From NCBI GenBank assembly GCA_023375675.1, contig JALQBC010000004.1, positions 124,001 to 188,000 on the forward strand: a stretch of DNA of 64,000 nt, read 5' to 3'. This DNA is from Cytospora piceicola. Taxonomy: Eukaryota > Ascomycota > Sordariomycetes > Diaporthales > Cytosporaceae. Within the stretch, counting starts at the first letter, position 1. Every line of letters starts with the position of its first letter. Under the pieces are notes generated by a model, which was not told the DNA's origin, searched no databases, and saw only the letters and a program-made list of their open reading frames with translations. Shown piece by piece: positions 33,592 to 45,900 of this stretch. The position numbers and the translations under genes are program-made.

Positions 33592-34698
33592 TCATCCCAG
33601 TGCCCGGCCTCCCAAGAGCCCATACGCTTCCCCCTTCTCGCACAATACTGTAGTTTCTGTATTTTCAGGGGTCTCTTTCGTACTACAGATTCTAGACTCG
33701 TCCACGAAGGCCAGGATAAAGAGGCAACAAAGGAGACACATGATTGACAGCGCCGCTCCAAGGTACACCGAAAAGTCCATAGCTTCGAATAAAAACACAT
33801 TCGGCACCGTCACAATCACAGCTACAATGTAGACCCCATGGAGATAGTACACCCGGTTCCTTCACAGTTGATGAGCATAGATCTTGGGGGCGGAGTGAAA
33901 ATGGTGGTGGGGCTCAACGTCGACATACCTCTGATCCTCCTGAACATCCCCTAGCGATGCCAACAGATGTATCATGTGGGACGACACGAAATGAGCACCG
34001 TAGTTCAGCCAAATTGCTGGTGCCATTGTTGGTGCCACCCAGACGTGTTCAATATCAAGTAAATGGTGTGACCCTATTATACAAATTATTAGTCCAGGGC
34101 CTGGAGAAGTGACAAACTCAAGGTTGAGTGACCTATCATAACAACCCAAACAGAGGACAGTATCAAGCCTATCAGGGCCAGTGATATAATTTTCTTCTTT
34201 CCGTGAAAGTCTGCAAGTCTCCTAAGCGGGAATGCTACTAGGAAAACTGCGGTATCAGAAGTCAGCTCATGGTCTGTTGCCAATTTCGAATCAAGAGTCA
34301 CTCGGGCACGGCCACTCACTAGGAAACACACTGAATATACGATCCCAATCAAGTATTTCAGTCATTTCACGCCGTATAGACTCGTGAAGGAGGCAAGAAA
34401 GTCTGGCTGAATATCCTTCTGGACCAATCCAGACAGGAGGGTGTTTCGTGTAGTAGACGTGGCAGCTTGCTCGTTGTTGAAGTGCAAGGAACAAGCCAGC
34501 AAAAATGGTCCGTTGCAGTTGAAGGAGGAAATAAACAAATATCAGTAGTATGGCATTTCTCTGCCAGACTCTGGACCTTCTACTCGGTTGGTTGGTGCTT
34601 GTACTTGTGCCCGCATAGCCAGAATGTCTGGGATCAAGCTTGAGACTCGTCGTCTCTTCCAGGATGGACCCACTGTGTTCGTCTCTGTCTGCGTTCAT
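33592..34698 (-). CDS. Half-length MFS transporter-like protein (six helices)
   Basis: Exons (minus) 34698-34320, 34246-34133, 34073-33929 and 33859-33592 (introns 73, 59 and 69 bp) give 301 residues in one open frame. It resembles the N-terminal half of fungal drug-type MFS proteins: helix 1 (RNAILLIFVYFLLQLQRTIF), a cytoplasmic/lumenal CHVYYTKHPPVWIGPEG segment, the MFS loop-2 motif in variant form (FPLRRLADFHGKKKI) and helices 3-6 ending CLFILAFVDES. A normal MFS has 12 helices and 450-600 residues; here a stop follows the sixth helix and loop. The second intron has a weak GTCACT donor. It could be a truncated pseudogene that still reads open, or a genuine six-helix protein. Neighbouring sequence is decayed, which favours the first. 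Confidence 0.55.
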
Positions 34699-35732
34699 AA
34701 TTATGGATTGATTGGATGTTTTGATACAGAAAAGAGAAAGCCGCGGCCTCTTGATAAACTAGATAATTTAGGAATGGAGGCTTCTGGAGAAATCCCGCCA
34801 CAGATATATAATATGTATGTAGGATGACCCCTACTGGTACACCAGCGGGTCATCTACCGATTTTCGCCCCCAAAAAGTAATATGATCCTTTGTCTCGTAT
34901 CGGATCATGATATTATGCGACGCTTACGCTTGCATGGATTACTGTGAAATTCTTGATGGCATTCGGGAATTCTGTGAGATTGTCCATCCAGGCTTAGTCA
35001 GATTTGATGTCTTTTATATCTTGACTCAAGAGATATCAAGATACTTTCGTCTGGCCTGCCAACTGGAGTGGGATATTGTAGATTCGTCTTACGGCAAACA
35101 CCGAGAAACACGATTCTAGGATTGGCGAACAGTAAGCCAGTATTCTAGCGTACGCCAGAATGCTACTGTAAGCCCGGCCCCTTACTCGACTTACCAATCT
35201 GAATTTAGAATTGGCCGTCATTCTTTCGCCTGGGAAGATGTTTCCAGCAAGCCTTTGTTCGGAATTAGTTACATTCTGCATAGAGTTGTTAATGTCTGTT
35301 GGGAACGTCAAGGAGCTTGAGTTCGGGCCTGGCCTGGCATGTCTTGTCACGGGACGTTTGGGAGATATCTCGAAGACGGTTAAGGATGGCACGACACTTA
35401 TTGTCGCCAAATGAGATCAATCAAACCAAGCCTTCTAAGCGTAAGCCGAGAAACAAGTGCAAGATGACCGACAACGGTTCCTTCTCGGCTAGCATAAAAT
35501 CAGGCCTAGCCATTGGGACTCTCCCTATACCCGGAGAAATGTGGGTATGACCACGTCTTACGATCAAAAGGATGCGAGTATCAAACATGTCTGGAAAGAA
35601 CATATTGAAACTTCGTACAGTCCGAACTAGATATTGTACACCAAGCCCTGAACTAGTATATATACCATAGCCAGACCAGGCGGGACTGGGTTTCACGTAT
35701 CGTGAGCTGACCGAGTCCCGAAAAGCGCCCCC
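34699..35732. other. AT-rich intergenic region
   Basis: 1 kb, AT-rich, with scattered short frames and no family resemblance. Left end must include the promoter of the half-MFS gene; right end the 3' UTR of the TMEM14 gene. Confidence 0.55.
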
Positions 35733-36333
35733 TTAGACGCCGAAGTTAAACTCCCTGTACTTCTTCAGGAAGTAGAACGTAGCCAGTCCGCCAGTGGCAA
35801 AGAGGCCGAGAGGAACAGGCGCCCTGAATTTTGTCTTGATGCAACGGCTGGTAGCGGCACCGAGCAGTGCGATGCTGCTTCCCAGGGCAAGCTCGGAACC
35901 GTAATCCTTATTCTCCTTGAGGAGGTATCCTGTAACATGGTATCAGCCTCATGTTCCTTCCTTCCGACAGGCCCCCACTGAGGAACCCCAAGGGATTTGG
36001 GAGCGCGTCTTGCGGAACGTCGTAGCCTCGTTGCACCACACACTCGGCTGGGGGCGGGTGGCGTTGCACGCCCAGCTGTGATATCGTCTACCTGGGGTAA
36101 CAGGCAAGGTGAGACCAAGCAATATCACATACCGGCAAGACCATAAGAGGCACCAAGGCCAACACCTGCGATCAGGGAGGGTTTTGAGCCGCCCTTAACG
36201 TAGCCCATTGTTCCGCCGACGGCCACTGCTCACATCCGCGTTAGCTCTCGTCGAATTGACGCCTTTCGGAGGGGAATTGGAGCATGGACTCACGAAGGCC
36301 GGTCAGGGTGAATGCCAGGTGATCAGCTCCCAT
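35733..36333 (-). CDS. TMEM14-family small membrane protein
   Basis: Exons (minus) 36333-36294, 36225-36133 and 35929-35733 (introns 68 and 203 bp) give 109 residues, normal for the TMEM14 family (UPF0136). Seen: MGADHLAFTLTGL, GGTMGYVKGGSKPSLIAGVG with SYGLAGYLL, and a C-terminal pair of small helices (LGSSIALLGAATS, LFGLFATGGLATFYF). Glycine-rich short helices are typical. Animal TMEM14 proteins sit in the mitochondrial inner membrane and are linked to haem or fatty-acid transport; the fungal role is not established. Divergent from slx1. Exon 1 is only 40 bp, so the start is inferred from the family-like MGADH. Confidence 0.88.
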
Positions 36334-36670
36334 GGTGTATGTAGTCGACGTAGTATAGACAATTGAAAAGCAATCAAAAAAGAAAAGAAAGGAGGAATTA
36401 ATTTTTGCCGCTCAACCGCTCAGGTGATGTTTCCCGAGATATATCCACCAACCTGTCCGGCCTGGACCGAGGCTGTCTCCACTGGGACCGCATTACGCAC
36501 AGGCCACCAACCCTCTGAAGGTCGTCATCACTCCAGCGACAGGCACATGTGTGGATTCTGAACATCAACAAAGAATGAACAGCAACAGTCGCGAACACTG
36601 CACCGGTTCGTTCGTCGTTCATCCATTGCCTCCTCCATAAAACGACAATGTAGTCACTACACCCACAGCC
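36334..36670. promoter_or_regulatory. Divergent promoter region TMEM14/slx1
   Basis: 337 bp between opposing start codons. No distinctive element seen. Confidence 0.5.
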
Positions 36671-37898
36671 ATGGCCATACAATCTAAGCCAATACCGGCC
36701 CTTTACGTCGTCTATATCCTCCGTAGCACAGTCCGCCATGGCTCGCTGTACATCGGATCGACGCCCAACCCCCCGCGGCGGCTGAACCAGCACAACGGCA
36801 AAGCCAAAGGGGGTGCAGTGAGGACGGCGAAGAACAAACTGCGGCCGTGGGAGATGGTTAGCGTAGTATCCGGATTCCCGAGCATGGTCGCGGCCTTGAA
36901 GTTTGAGTGCGAACCACCCACCATCACTCTATTCACTTGAAAGAGCGAGCGCAAGCTGACTTCGAAATGATGTTTATGCGTAATTTAGATGGGCCCTAAA
37001 CAATGCGCACCTCAGCCTGCACATTTCTCACGAAGAGCGGCTCACAAAATCGACTCAGCGCAAGCGCAACGGCCAGCCGAAACGGCCTCCGCACACCATC
37101 ACCTCCATCCTTTCAAACCTGCACCTCCTGCTGCGCGTGCCCAGCTTTGCGAGATGGCCGCTCAAGCTGCACTTCTTTGATAAGGACGTCTTCGCTAGGT
37201 GGGACAGGTACGGGGCGACATCGGGTGTCCAGCCCTTGAGGGAGACGTTAGAGGTTGTGACGGATTTCAAGCCCGCCGCCGTCGAGGAGGCTGATGTTCC
37301 GAAGGAAGGGGCGGATGTCGGGCAGAAAAAGAAGAAGGATGCGACGAAGAAGAAGAAGGGAGCCGAGGCGAGTAAAGAGGATGAGGCGGTGGAAGAGGAG
37401 GAGGAAGAAGGAAAGGAACCAGGGTATGAGGCAACCGAAGGACCGACTTGGGGCATCCACAGCCTTCCTCTGGACCACACCCCATTGGCATCCTATCTCG
37501 AAAAAGGCCAGGATATCAGTACATTCGAGCGCGAGGGTAAGTGTGTTGTCTGCCAGCAGCAACTAGAGCACGACAAGGGCCTGTATGCGATTTGCTTGAA
37601 CGGCAAATGCGAGGGCGTCGGACACCTGGACTGCTGGAGCCGGCATCTATTGCGTCAACGAGATGAGGATAGTGCTGATGGGTTCATACTTCCGATGGAA
37701 GGGCACTGTCCGAAGTGCAGCGGAGCGGTCAAATGGGGTGATATGATGAGAGAGTTAACACTACGGGTGAGAGGTCAGAATGAGGTAGAGAAGGTCCTGA
37801 AGAAGAGCAAGCGTGCTGCCGGCATCACCAAGCCGAAGGCCAAGGGGAAAGGGAAAGCCAAGGCCAAAACAAAGGCCAAGGTCGTCGATGAATGTTGA
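36671..37898 (+). CDS. slx1: Slx1 structure-specific endonuclease, catalytic subunit
   Basis: Exons 36671-36906 and 36989-37898 (82-bp intron) give 381 residues. Slx1 with Slx4 cuts branched DNA such as Holliday junctions and flaps in the nucleus. The GIY-YIG nuclease domain is at about 10-95: [27 protein letters not shown] with the catalytic Arg, and the conserved Glu in ALKFEW, where the splice falls inside the Glu codon. A C-terminal RING/PHD-like zinc domain follows at about 264-320 ([33 protein letters not shown]). Between them is a Lys/Glu-rich linker, and after the zinc domain a Lys/Ala-rich tail. The linker and tail are longer than in yeast Slx1. Confident. Confidence 0.95.
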
Positions 37899-38269
37899 TG
37901 GTAGAGTCATCTGGGACTCACTCGCCCAGAAATTGCGGGGCAAGATCTGTTGGTTTCTTTGATTAAGTCGCCACGAATAGTTTAGCCCAGCAACACGAAT
38001 GATACCTGGGGCGTGCAAATCAGGACATTTGGAATTTTCAAGCGATTCGGAGAGAAGAGTTCTAGCATATTCTTTACAGTATTAGAGCCCCAAGAGAGTT
38101 ATGGCGTAGTATGTGGAGAATCCATGTGTGAAAGACGAAATACCAAAAAGGTCGATCTGGTAATAACGCAGCAGCGAAACTATCCAGATGATCGGCCACT
38201 AAATCTGGCCCTTGTAACAGCATTTCTTGCCCACTCACCCTGCCATACTTCCGTTCCTCAACCCTGTCC
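37899..38269. other. Convergent 3' intergenic region
   Basis: 3' ends of slx1 and of the minus-strand uncharacterised gene. No gene seen. Confidence 0.55.
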
Positions 38270-40006
38270 TCAGAGGTCCCGTGTCCTAGGAGCTGATGCG
38301 GTCGTGGAAGTAGCGGCATTCTCAGAGCGGCCGAGTTCCAGACGGACGAAGCGAATCCAGCGGTTCACAGCATTCCTCGTTCTCATCTCCCCGGCCTTGA
38401 TCCATGCTGCTCTCCTAGCCTCTCTATGTTCGCGCCCAGTGGGAGGCGGGCGTGGCACACTTTCCTCGTCCTCCGAGTCGAGGTTGTTCAACCAGCAGTC
38501 GTCAGAGTTGTCGCCATTGAATTTGGGAACGTCGGCGAGGCGGGTATCGTCCCAGCCATTAGGCTCAGGCTTGAAGCCGAGATCGTCCTCGCCGGGACCA
38601 GTGAGTCCAGGTTCCTGCTTCACTGAAGTAGCTTCCATCTCGGCCTTGATGTAATTGTTGGTCTCCAGCTTCAAAGAAAAGCAACCATGGTCGGTGCCTC
38701 GGTGATCTAGAGAGTGGGATATGGATTGGGTAGTCGCTGCAGCATTGCGCTTGGCCGCTAAGTCTTGCAGGAAAGCCTCACGAGCAAGAATGACGGCTTC
38801 AACGACTTTAGCCAGCACTTCGACTTCCAATCCGGCCCAGTTTTCAGCCCTGACGTTGGGTTTGGCTCGCGATCTGGGATTGAGAAGAGCGTTGTGTTTT
38901 TGGACTAGAACCGAGTAGTGTATCTGGTGAATGTGGAAGAAGAAAGCCCTCTTTGTTGCGTCATTGATGACTCTGGTATAGATTTCCCGCTGAGAGAGCA
39001 TCTCGCGAAAGATCCAGGGGAGGATGTTGTAGAGTACCCGGTGCATCTTTCTCTCATTGGGTCTGCCATTCGCAACGGCGTCGAAGAAGGGTGCCATCTC
39101 CTGTAGACCGTTGGAGCCATACTTGGGAAATTCAAAGCCAGGAAACTGCGACAAGCATGCAGTAGCTCTTCTGTGGAAGCCCTTGTCGTCGCCATTGAAT
39201 AATCTTGGCGGGTATCTCTGTGGATTGTTTGGAACAGGGACAAGCGGGACGGACATTCCCTCTATATTGATGTAGTTTGTTGCAGCGATCCCCAGCAGTG
39301 CTCGGCTCTCCTCTTGTGATACTATCACGTTTCTATTTTTCTGGGGTTCCAAAAGAGATGCTTGCAAGGAAACAGTGTCAGCAGCGGCGTGATTGCCTGC
39401 AGATGCCGGCTTGGAATTTCCGCAAGCTGGGCAGCTAGGAACCGGGTGGACGGGAGATGAATTATCGGGCGTAATGTGATCGGACATTGGATGGCCTGGC
39501 TCTGTCAGAGTGATTAGCTTCCTGTACACTGAGAGGTCCCATTGCAATATTCACTTACCGTAGAGAGATTGCGAGGCATGAGATACCTCACTATGGCTCT
39601 TGACGCTATTGTCGAGCTCGAGTCTCAAGCCCCCATCTCGTTGTGGTTGATCGGGCGCTCGATGATCCGTCAAGGCCATTCTCACATTGTTCAAAGCGAT
39701 CTCAATGCTCCGTAGGCCCTCACGACTGAAGGTGATCATGACACTGGGGTTCGGCTGGCTGGGTGGCGCGCGAGGTTCGGCCAAGGCCATCCGTGCACAG
39801 TTCAACGCCCACTCGGCGCTTTGCAAATTTTCGCGACTGAAGGCGACGGTACCACTGGGGTATGGCTGGTTGGGCACCGCGTCATTATCCAGTAGCCCAT
39901 GGTCAGAAGCGTCGCCACATCGTCGCTTTGAACCTGTTGCGTTCTGGGGTTGTTGACGGTGATCGAGGCCATCTTGGTGATGCCCTCCGTACCAATGATG
40001 ATCCAT
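38270..40006 (-). CDS. Uncharacterised protein with internal repeat and clustered sumoylation motifs
   Basis: Exons (minus) 40006-39559 and 39501-38270; the 57-bp intron has a CTAATC branch site and the join restores a GAG codon. 559 residues. Not a family I recognise. Residues 46-81 and 84-118 are an imperfect repeat sharing FSRE.L.S.E.ALN..RMAL...RAP. Residues 150-240 hold a single CxxC (CPACG) and disordered sequence. A helical region follows (HRVLYNILPWIFREMLSQRE, LAKVVEAVILAREAFLQDL). Residues 425-462 contain four hydrophobic-K-x-E motifs: LKLE, IKAE, VKQE and FKPE. The tail is basic, then Ala/Thr-rich. Composition suggests a nuclear regulatory protein, but no DNA-binding domain is visible. 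Confidence 0.72.
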
Positions 40007-40280
40007 GATGACCGTGGAGCACGCTCAACTCTCTAATGCGAGTTATGAGCGGGACTGTAGTTATTGGCCTTCTATTGGGTTTAGGAGACTCTCTGCGTGG
40101 GCAATTTTTTGGTAGAAATGTGAGCTTCAGGATCGCAATGTTTTGAAAACGGTTGGGCTTCAAAGCTCTGGCGCGACGCGAGCAGTTGCAGCCCACCTGC
40201 ATCTACAGGTACCCTGTTTACTTCACTACCAGGCAACCTTGGCATCATGGGAAATTAGGAAATCGACAACAGCAGCGGTA

Positions 40281-40461
40281 GCTGCCTAAGTACTAGGTAC
40301 CTGTGTACCTAGGTAATCAAGTAGGTACCATTCTTGCCGTGATAGAGCTTTCCCTCCCAGCTACAGGGGCGACTTCAACAAAAACGGCCCACGCCTACCT
40401 ACTTAAGTACCTAGGCAAGTATCTGCCTAAAGTAAGTACTGCAGTAGGTACCTAGGTAGAT
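40281..40461. repeat. TACCTAGGTA repeat cluster
   Basis: Words such as TACTAGGTACC, TACCTAGGTAA, AAGTACCTAGG and GTAGGTACCTAGGTAG in two groups (40289-40328 and 40393-40461). Same repeat family as at 19.4-20.5 kb. Confidence 0.85.
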
Positions 40462-42760
40462 CGACGGCAGTGAAGTGATGAGTACCCCACCAGCCTAAGA
40501 CCACCCGTTTCGTGTATTTGTTGCAGCCCGTATCTGCAGGAGGCCCTCCAAATGTCTCGCCTCCTTCCTACAGGCCTTGAATTTTGACAGAATCGCAACA
40601 AATTCTCACCCTAGCCTGGGAAAGTTTGCAAGTACCGCTGACAATTACCCCCCGGAAGGCGGGGGGTTGGGGAGAGGAGGGAGAGGGATAGGCAAAAGAA
40701 AAGAAAGGAAAAGAGAAGAGAAAAGAAAACCACAACACACTGGGTAGGCCATATGGTACTTGTATACTGTAAAATCTTATACACCTGGGCACTCCTAAAC
40801 GGCCCAGCCCAGACTCAACACAGCCCAGACATCGTTACTTCTGCTTTGAGAGATCACAGAATCACCCTCTAAGGGCAGTGTCGGGGTGTGCATTAGCTAT
40901 TGGAAACCCACGGCTTCTCCAGCTTGACACAACGGAGCCCATGATGAGTAAAGTGGTAAGGATATGATATATGATATACCAAGAAAGGAGAACAGTCACC
41001 AGAGTTCCTTCGAATGACGTGTCAAAGAAGACAATATCAACATGACATGTTCCAAAGCATGGGACATACCAATAACATTAGCAGGATGGAAGATGGACGG
41101 TGGAAAGGAAGCGCCGGTGTTGCAAGCTATTGGTCTAGCAGGCTATATCGTCACAATAGTGTTGAGCCTAAGAAACAATCAAACACCTTGTTAGTCCACG
41201 ATCCTGAGCAAATTCCACGGCGACCCGACCGGAGGACGTTGAGATGCGGCTCGGAAGAAGTGGAGGGTTTGACAAGATGTCGTTGAAGCTCGGAGCTGCC
41301 TTCGGATCCGTTCCAACGACATGTCTTTCCTCATTGGTCAGAGGTTGTAGGGGTGGCCTACAGTGCATCTTCAGCCCCTTGCCGATATCAAACACTCCCT
41401 AACCCCATCCCGTGCATTGACATCGTCCGTTTTGGACGGTGCAAACTATACCATCACTCTAGCATCAAGCCCTTTTTATGCGTCATTGTCGCTCCAGATT
41501 TTGGGGTGCTAAGATGCAATTTAATCACTTATTTGGTCTTGACCGCACGGGGACTCGACCAGTGGACGGACTACTACCGCCGTCGACCAGCGTTACCCGA
41601 TGACAGCCAATTTAACCCAACCTACAGCTGAATCGTGACATTGAAAGACGGATTTGAATACGGGACTGGGGCCTCTATGACATCTTTTTTTACACCTGCG
41701 ACAAAGCTGCATCATGACAGATTTCAATTTGCCCGGAATGTACCTAGTACACACAGTGTTCTCTAGCACCTTGGGCAAGTACTCCAAGTAGACACTTCAA
41801 AATGATTCGTGCACAAAACAAAAAAAGAATCAACCTATACATTAAATACAATTAACTTTTTAATATTTGAATTTTGAATCTAGGTCGAATAAAAAGGAAG
41901 GTTGAGCTGGACATCTACATGTGCTGGGTACCTACTTAAGTAGGTATTCAGGCCGATATAGATGTCATGTATATAGTACTTAAAGGCAGGTGATGTGTTG
42001 CTGTTAGCTCAATGGTACTCTACCTGTCTACCGTTCGAAGTACGTAGTGGATGGGGGCCCCACCACACATATCAGCCTCCCGATCCGGACCCAAATCCCG
42101 CCCGTTACGGCCCATCAAGTTCTCTCCAGCATTCAGCATTCAAGTCTCTCCCTGCATGCAGTCCAGGCCTCGCCTTACTTGCCTTACTGTCTCTTCCCTT
42201 ATCCCCCCTCCCCTCTAATCCGTATCGTACTGACTGTAAATGGGGGTGATTTGGTCCTGTAACAACTCTACCATTCCCACTTTACGATACCAACACCATT
42301 GATATCCCGCTCCTGCCCTTCTTTACAGCCTTCCAATCACTCCCACCCACCTTATGCGTGTTTTCCATTCCCTGCCTTACTCTTGTCTCTGCCTACCTGC
42401 AAATCACCAAGGCCATTCCCTCGACCTCGGTAAGCCTTGCAGGCGGAGCAACCTTAAGAAATCCAACGCCTCGACGGACAGATCAGCGCAACCAAAAAGT
42501 CGCCCTAGGCCGCTTTCGTGTCACTCTAGCACCAAGCGTGGCGGGCCCATTAACCATCAACTGTCAACCGACCCTCCTCACTCCGTTCTTTCCTACCTTC
42601 AATATATGCCGACCATCCTCCCACCAAAATTTACAGGTCGACAAGCCGCAACTTGGACCTCCCAAACCCTGCACGCAAAGTGCGATCTCCCTCTTGTATC
42701 TGAATCTTAGTGCTTACTAGCAGGATTGGACTACGTTTTGACATTGGGAGTCACCTCGGC

Positions 42761-42814
42761 ATGCACTGCGATGCGATCGTCTCTACCTGTACCCGACTCC
42801 CCAGCGTTGCGTGA
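42761..42814 (+). promoter_or_regulatory. Candidate uORF in KDM5 leader
   Basis: ATG at 42761 opens 17 codons and stops at 42814, 101 bp before the KDM5 ATG, with no further ATG between. It matters only if transcription starts upstream of it, which the sequence cannot show. Confidence 0.35.
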
Positions 42815-42915
42815 AGGACTGCCACATCACTGCACCACAGTCCAACTTCGACTTTGACCGACGTGATTTCCCTACGAAGTGTTCCACAGTTTTCGAAATA
42901 GCGATCGAATCTACC

Positions 42916-45900
42916 ATGCCGTTTACGTCGACCAACGGAACCGCTGTTGGCGGTCCCAGTGTCGCAGCAACCGTCTCGAGCGCGAACCCCAGCTCACGAG
43001 CCTCGCCGGCAGTGGGCGCCTCGACCAGCCATCCTGCCTCTACCACCTCCTCCAAGACGAAGACGGCGCAAGCCAACTCGAACGGCCATGCCCCACATCC
43101 ACCGACGGCATTGAGTAACATGATGAGCCCGCCGTTGGATCTTTCAACCGTCGAGCGCCGAGGGCAGCCGCTTGCTGTCAAGGAACCCATCAAGAAGACA
43201 AGTCGCATCTACGATCTGGAGGAAGCCCCGGTTTACCAGCCTACAGATGAGGAATGGAAGGATCCGATCGAGTACATGCGCAAGATCGCACCAGAGGCCA
43301 AGAAGTTTGGCATCTGCAAAGTCATCCCACCAAAAACTTGGAATCCAGACTTTGCAATTGATACGGAGGTGAGCACTTCACGCACTGTTACATTTTGGCA
43401 TACCCTGCCTTGCGCGGTTCCTCACTGCACCGAGTGGCACATTTCCGCATGCCTCCTCCGACCATGTGAACGAGCTTTGAAGTGATCTCGCTGACCATCC
43501 AACAGAGATTCCACTTCCGCACTCGAAAGCAAGACCTGAATTCTGTTGAAGGCAGTAAGCCTCTCTCACCTTTGTCCAGCAAAATTATATTGTTACAGAA
43601 GCTAAATAAATCAATTTACAACAGGCAGTCGAGCCAACATCACTTATGTGGACTCGCTGATGAAGTTCCACAAGCAGAGTGGAAATCATCACATGCAACG
43701 AATGCCCTATGTCGACAAGCGACCATTGGACCTGTGGCGGCTCAAGAAAGCCGTCGAGTCTCGCGGTGGGTTCGAAAAGGTCTGTAAGGCCAAAAAATGG
43801 GCTGAGATTGGACGCGACTTGGGATACAGTGGCAAGATAATGAGCTCCTTGTCGACTTCCCTCAAAAACTCATACCAAAAATGGCTCTGCCCGTACGAGG
43901 AATACCTACGACTTGCCAAACCTGGCGTCTTTCAGCAGTTGGAAACGGAAAACGGCGGACCGCTCACCCCGAGCCCTGCGCCAAGCCCAATGAAGCACTC
44001 TACTGTCAACACACCGTCCAGCCTCAGATGCGATTCTCCCGCTCGCCATGCCTCAAGCGTTTTACAGGCTTCTGTGAACTCAGAAAGGGATACACCACTG
44101 CAGGATGCACAAACCCCAGCACCACAACCTGTCACGTCGGGATTTACGGCCATCAACGGTTTCACCGCAGTCAACTCTGGCTTCACGAGTGTCAACCGCC
44201 AGCCAGTCCCTGATGCCAAACCGACCAGCACCCCTTCAAAACAATTCATGAGTCCCTTGAATTCTGCGAAAAACACGCCAGAATATCGACCTTCCAGCCT
44301 AGGACCAGCAAGTTCGCTAAAGCGTCAGATGAGCGTCGACAGTATTGACTCGACAAGGGAAAACGGTGCTGACAAAGACGACGAAGGTGGCAGCAGAAGA
44401 AGCAAACGGCTCAAAAAAGGTACGTTCTCCATTCCCGCTACAATTTCTGCAAAATCTTTTCTCTTGTCGTCAATTCCTTTCGATATGTGAGCTTGTTGCT
44501 TGCAAAGCACACCATCAAATCCCTGAAATATGGAGTGGGGGGTGGCGTGCATACCTTGATTCATTCACCCTTTCTTCCCGCTTGTCCGCCATGGCCTAGC
44601 CAAAGACCGCCAGCTGGCAGAAGTCAGCCCAAGAAAACTCAAATTGGCACAGCGGTGACTTGGTGAGCTTCAGCTACAGGCGCGGGCGGGCAGGAGAGGG
44701 CGGGGATTTGGGGTCGCGATTCGTGATTCGTGTGTGGACCGAGTCATGCGGATTGCCGTTGCGCCATGCTTCAGGGATACTCTGGAGGTGCAGGGGATCT
44801 GGCAGTGGTACGGCCCCCCATTGGAGAAGGATCGTCCGGCTAATGCGACCTTGACCTGCAGAAGCCGTTCCGACCGTGGCTGGATCTCACATGTCCATGT
44901 TTCGGCCGATGCCCAGGGTGTCGCCCCGAGACGACACAACCGGGCCGGGAGAGGTAAGTCGGCTATCACCAAGTAACATTTTTAATAGTACACAACTAAC
45001 CGCACCATCCCCAGAAATGCACTCATTGCGGCAAGGCTGAAGAGGCCGGCTGGCTTGCGGTTTGTGAGTCGTGTGACCATGCTTATCACGGTGGCTGCTT
45101 GGACCCGCCCTTGAAAACAAAACCTGCCTCTGAGTGGAATTGCCCACGATGTCTTGTTGGTGACGGTCAATTTGGGTTCGAGGATGGCGGTCTATACTCG
45201 TTGCGCCAGTTCCAAGAGAAGGCCGCAGACTTCAAACAGGGATACTTCGAGAAGAGGATGCCGTATGATCCTGTGATGGGCTGCCACAGGCCGGTCACCG
45301 AGGACGACGTCGAGAAGGAGTTCTGGCGACTGGTCACAGACGTGGATGAGGAAGTGCAGGTCGAATATGGCGCCGACATTCACAGCACTACCCACGGATC
45401 CGGCTTCCCAACTGTCGAGAAACACCCTACTAACACTTACTCAACTGATCCCTGGAACCTGAACATCCTTCCATACCACCAGGAGAGTCTCTTCAGACAC
45501 ATTAAATCCGACATTTCGGGCATGACGGTGCCTTGGGTCTATGTGGGCATGATCTTCTCGACTTTCTGTTGGCATAACGAAGATCATTATGCTTACTCTG
45601 CGAATTATCAACATTTCGGCGCGACCAAGACATGGTATGGTATTCCTGCGGAGGACACCGAGAAGTTCGAGCAGGCGATGAAAGACGCCGTCCCGGAGCT
45701 ATTCGAGACAAATCCTGACCTACTCTTCCAACTTGTTACCCTCCTCACACCTGACCAGCTGAAGAAAGCCGGCGTGCGTGTCTACGCTGCAGACCAGCGT
45801 GCAGGCCAGTTCATAATGACCTTCCCGAAAGCTTACCATTCCGGTTTCAATCATGGCTTCAACTTCAATGAGGCGGTCAATTTTGCTCCGACTGACTGGG

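Larger units (their letters stand above)
40007..42915. other. Long intergenic region before KDM5, no gene supported
   Basis: 2.9 kb. It holds the promoter of the 559-residue gene, TACCTAGGTA clusters at 40281-40461 and 41926-41950, a purine-only stretch at 40690-40730 and an AT-rich patch at 41820-41885. The right 0.5 kb is pyrimidine-rich and is probably KDM5 promoter and leader. No tRNA or coding gene could be supported. Confidence 0.55.

Noticed and set aside
42001..42050. Possible tRNA (TAGCTCAATGGTA and GTTCGAAG)
   Set aside because: A-box and B-box-like words are too close (about 27 bp) and the D arm, anticodon arm and acceptor stem cannot pair.
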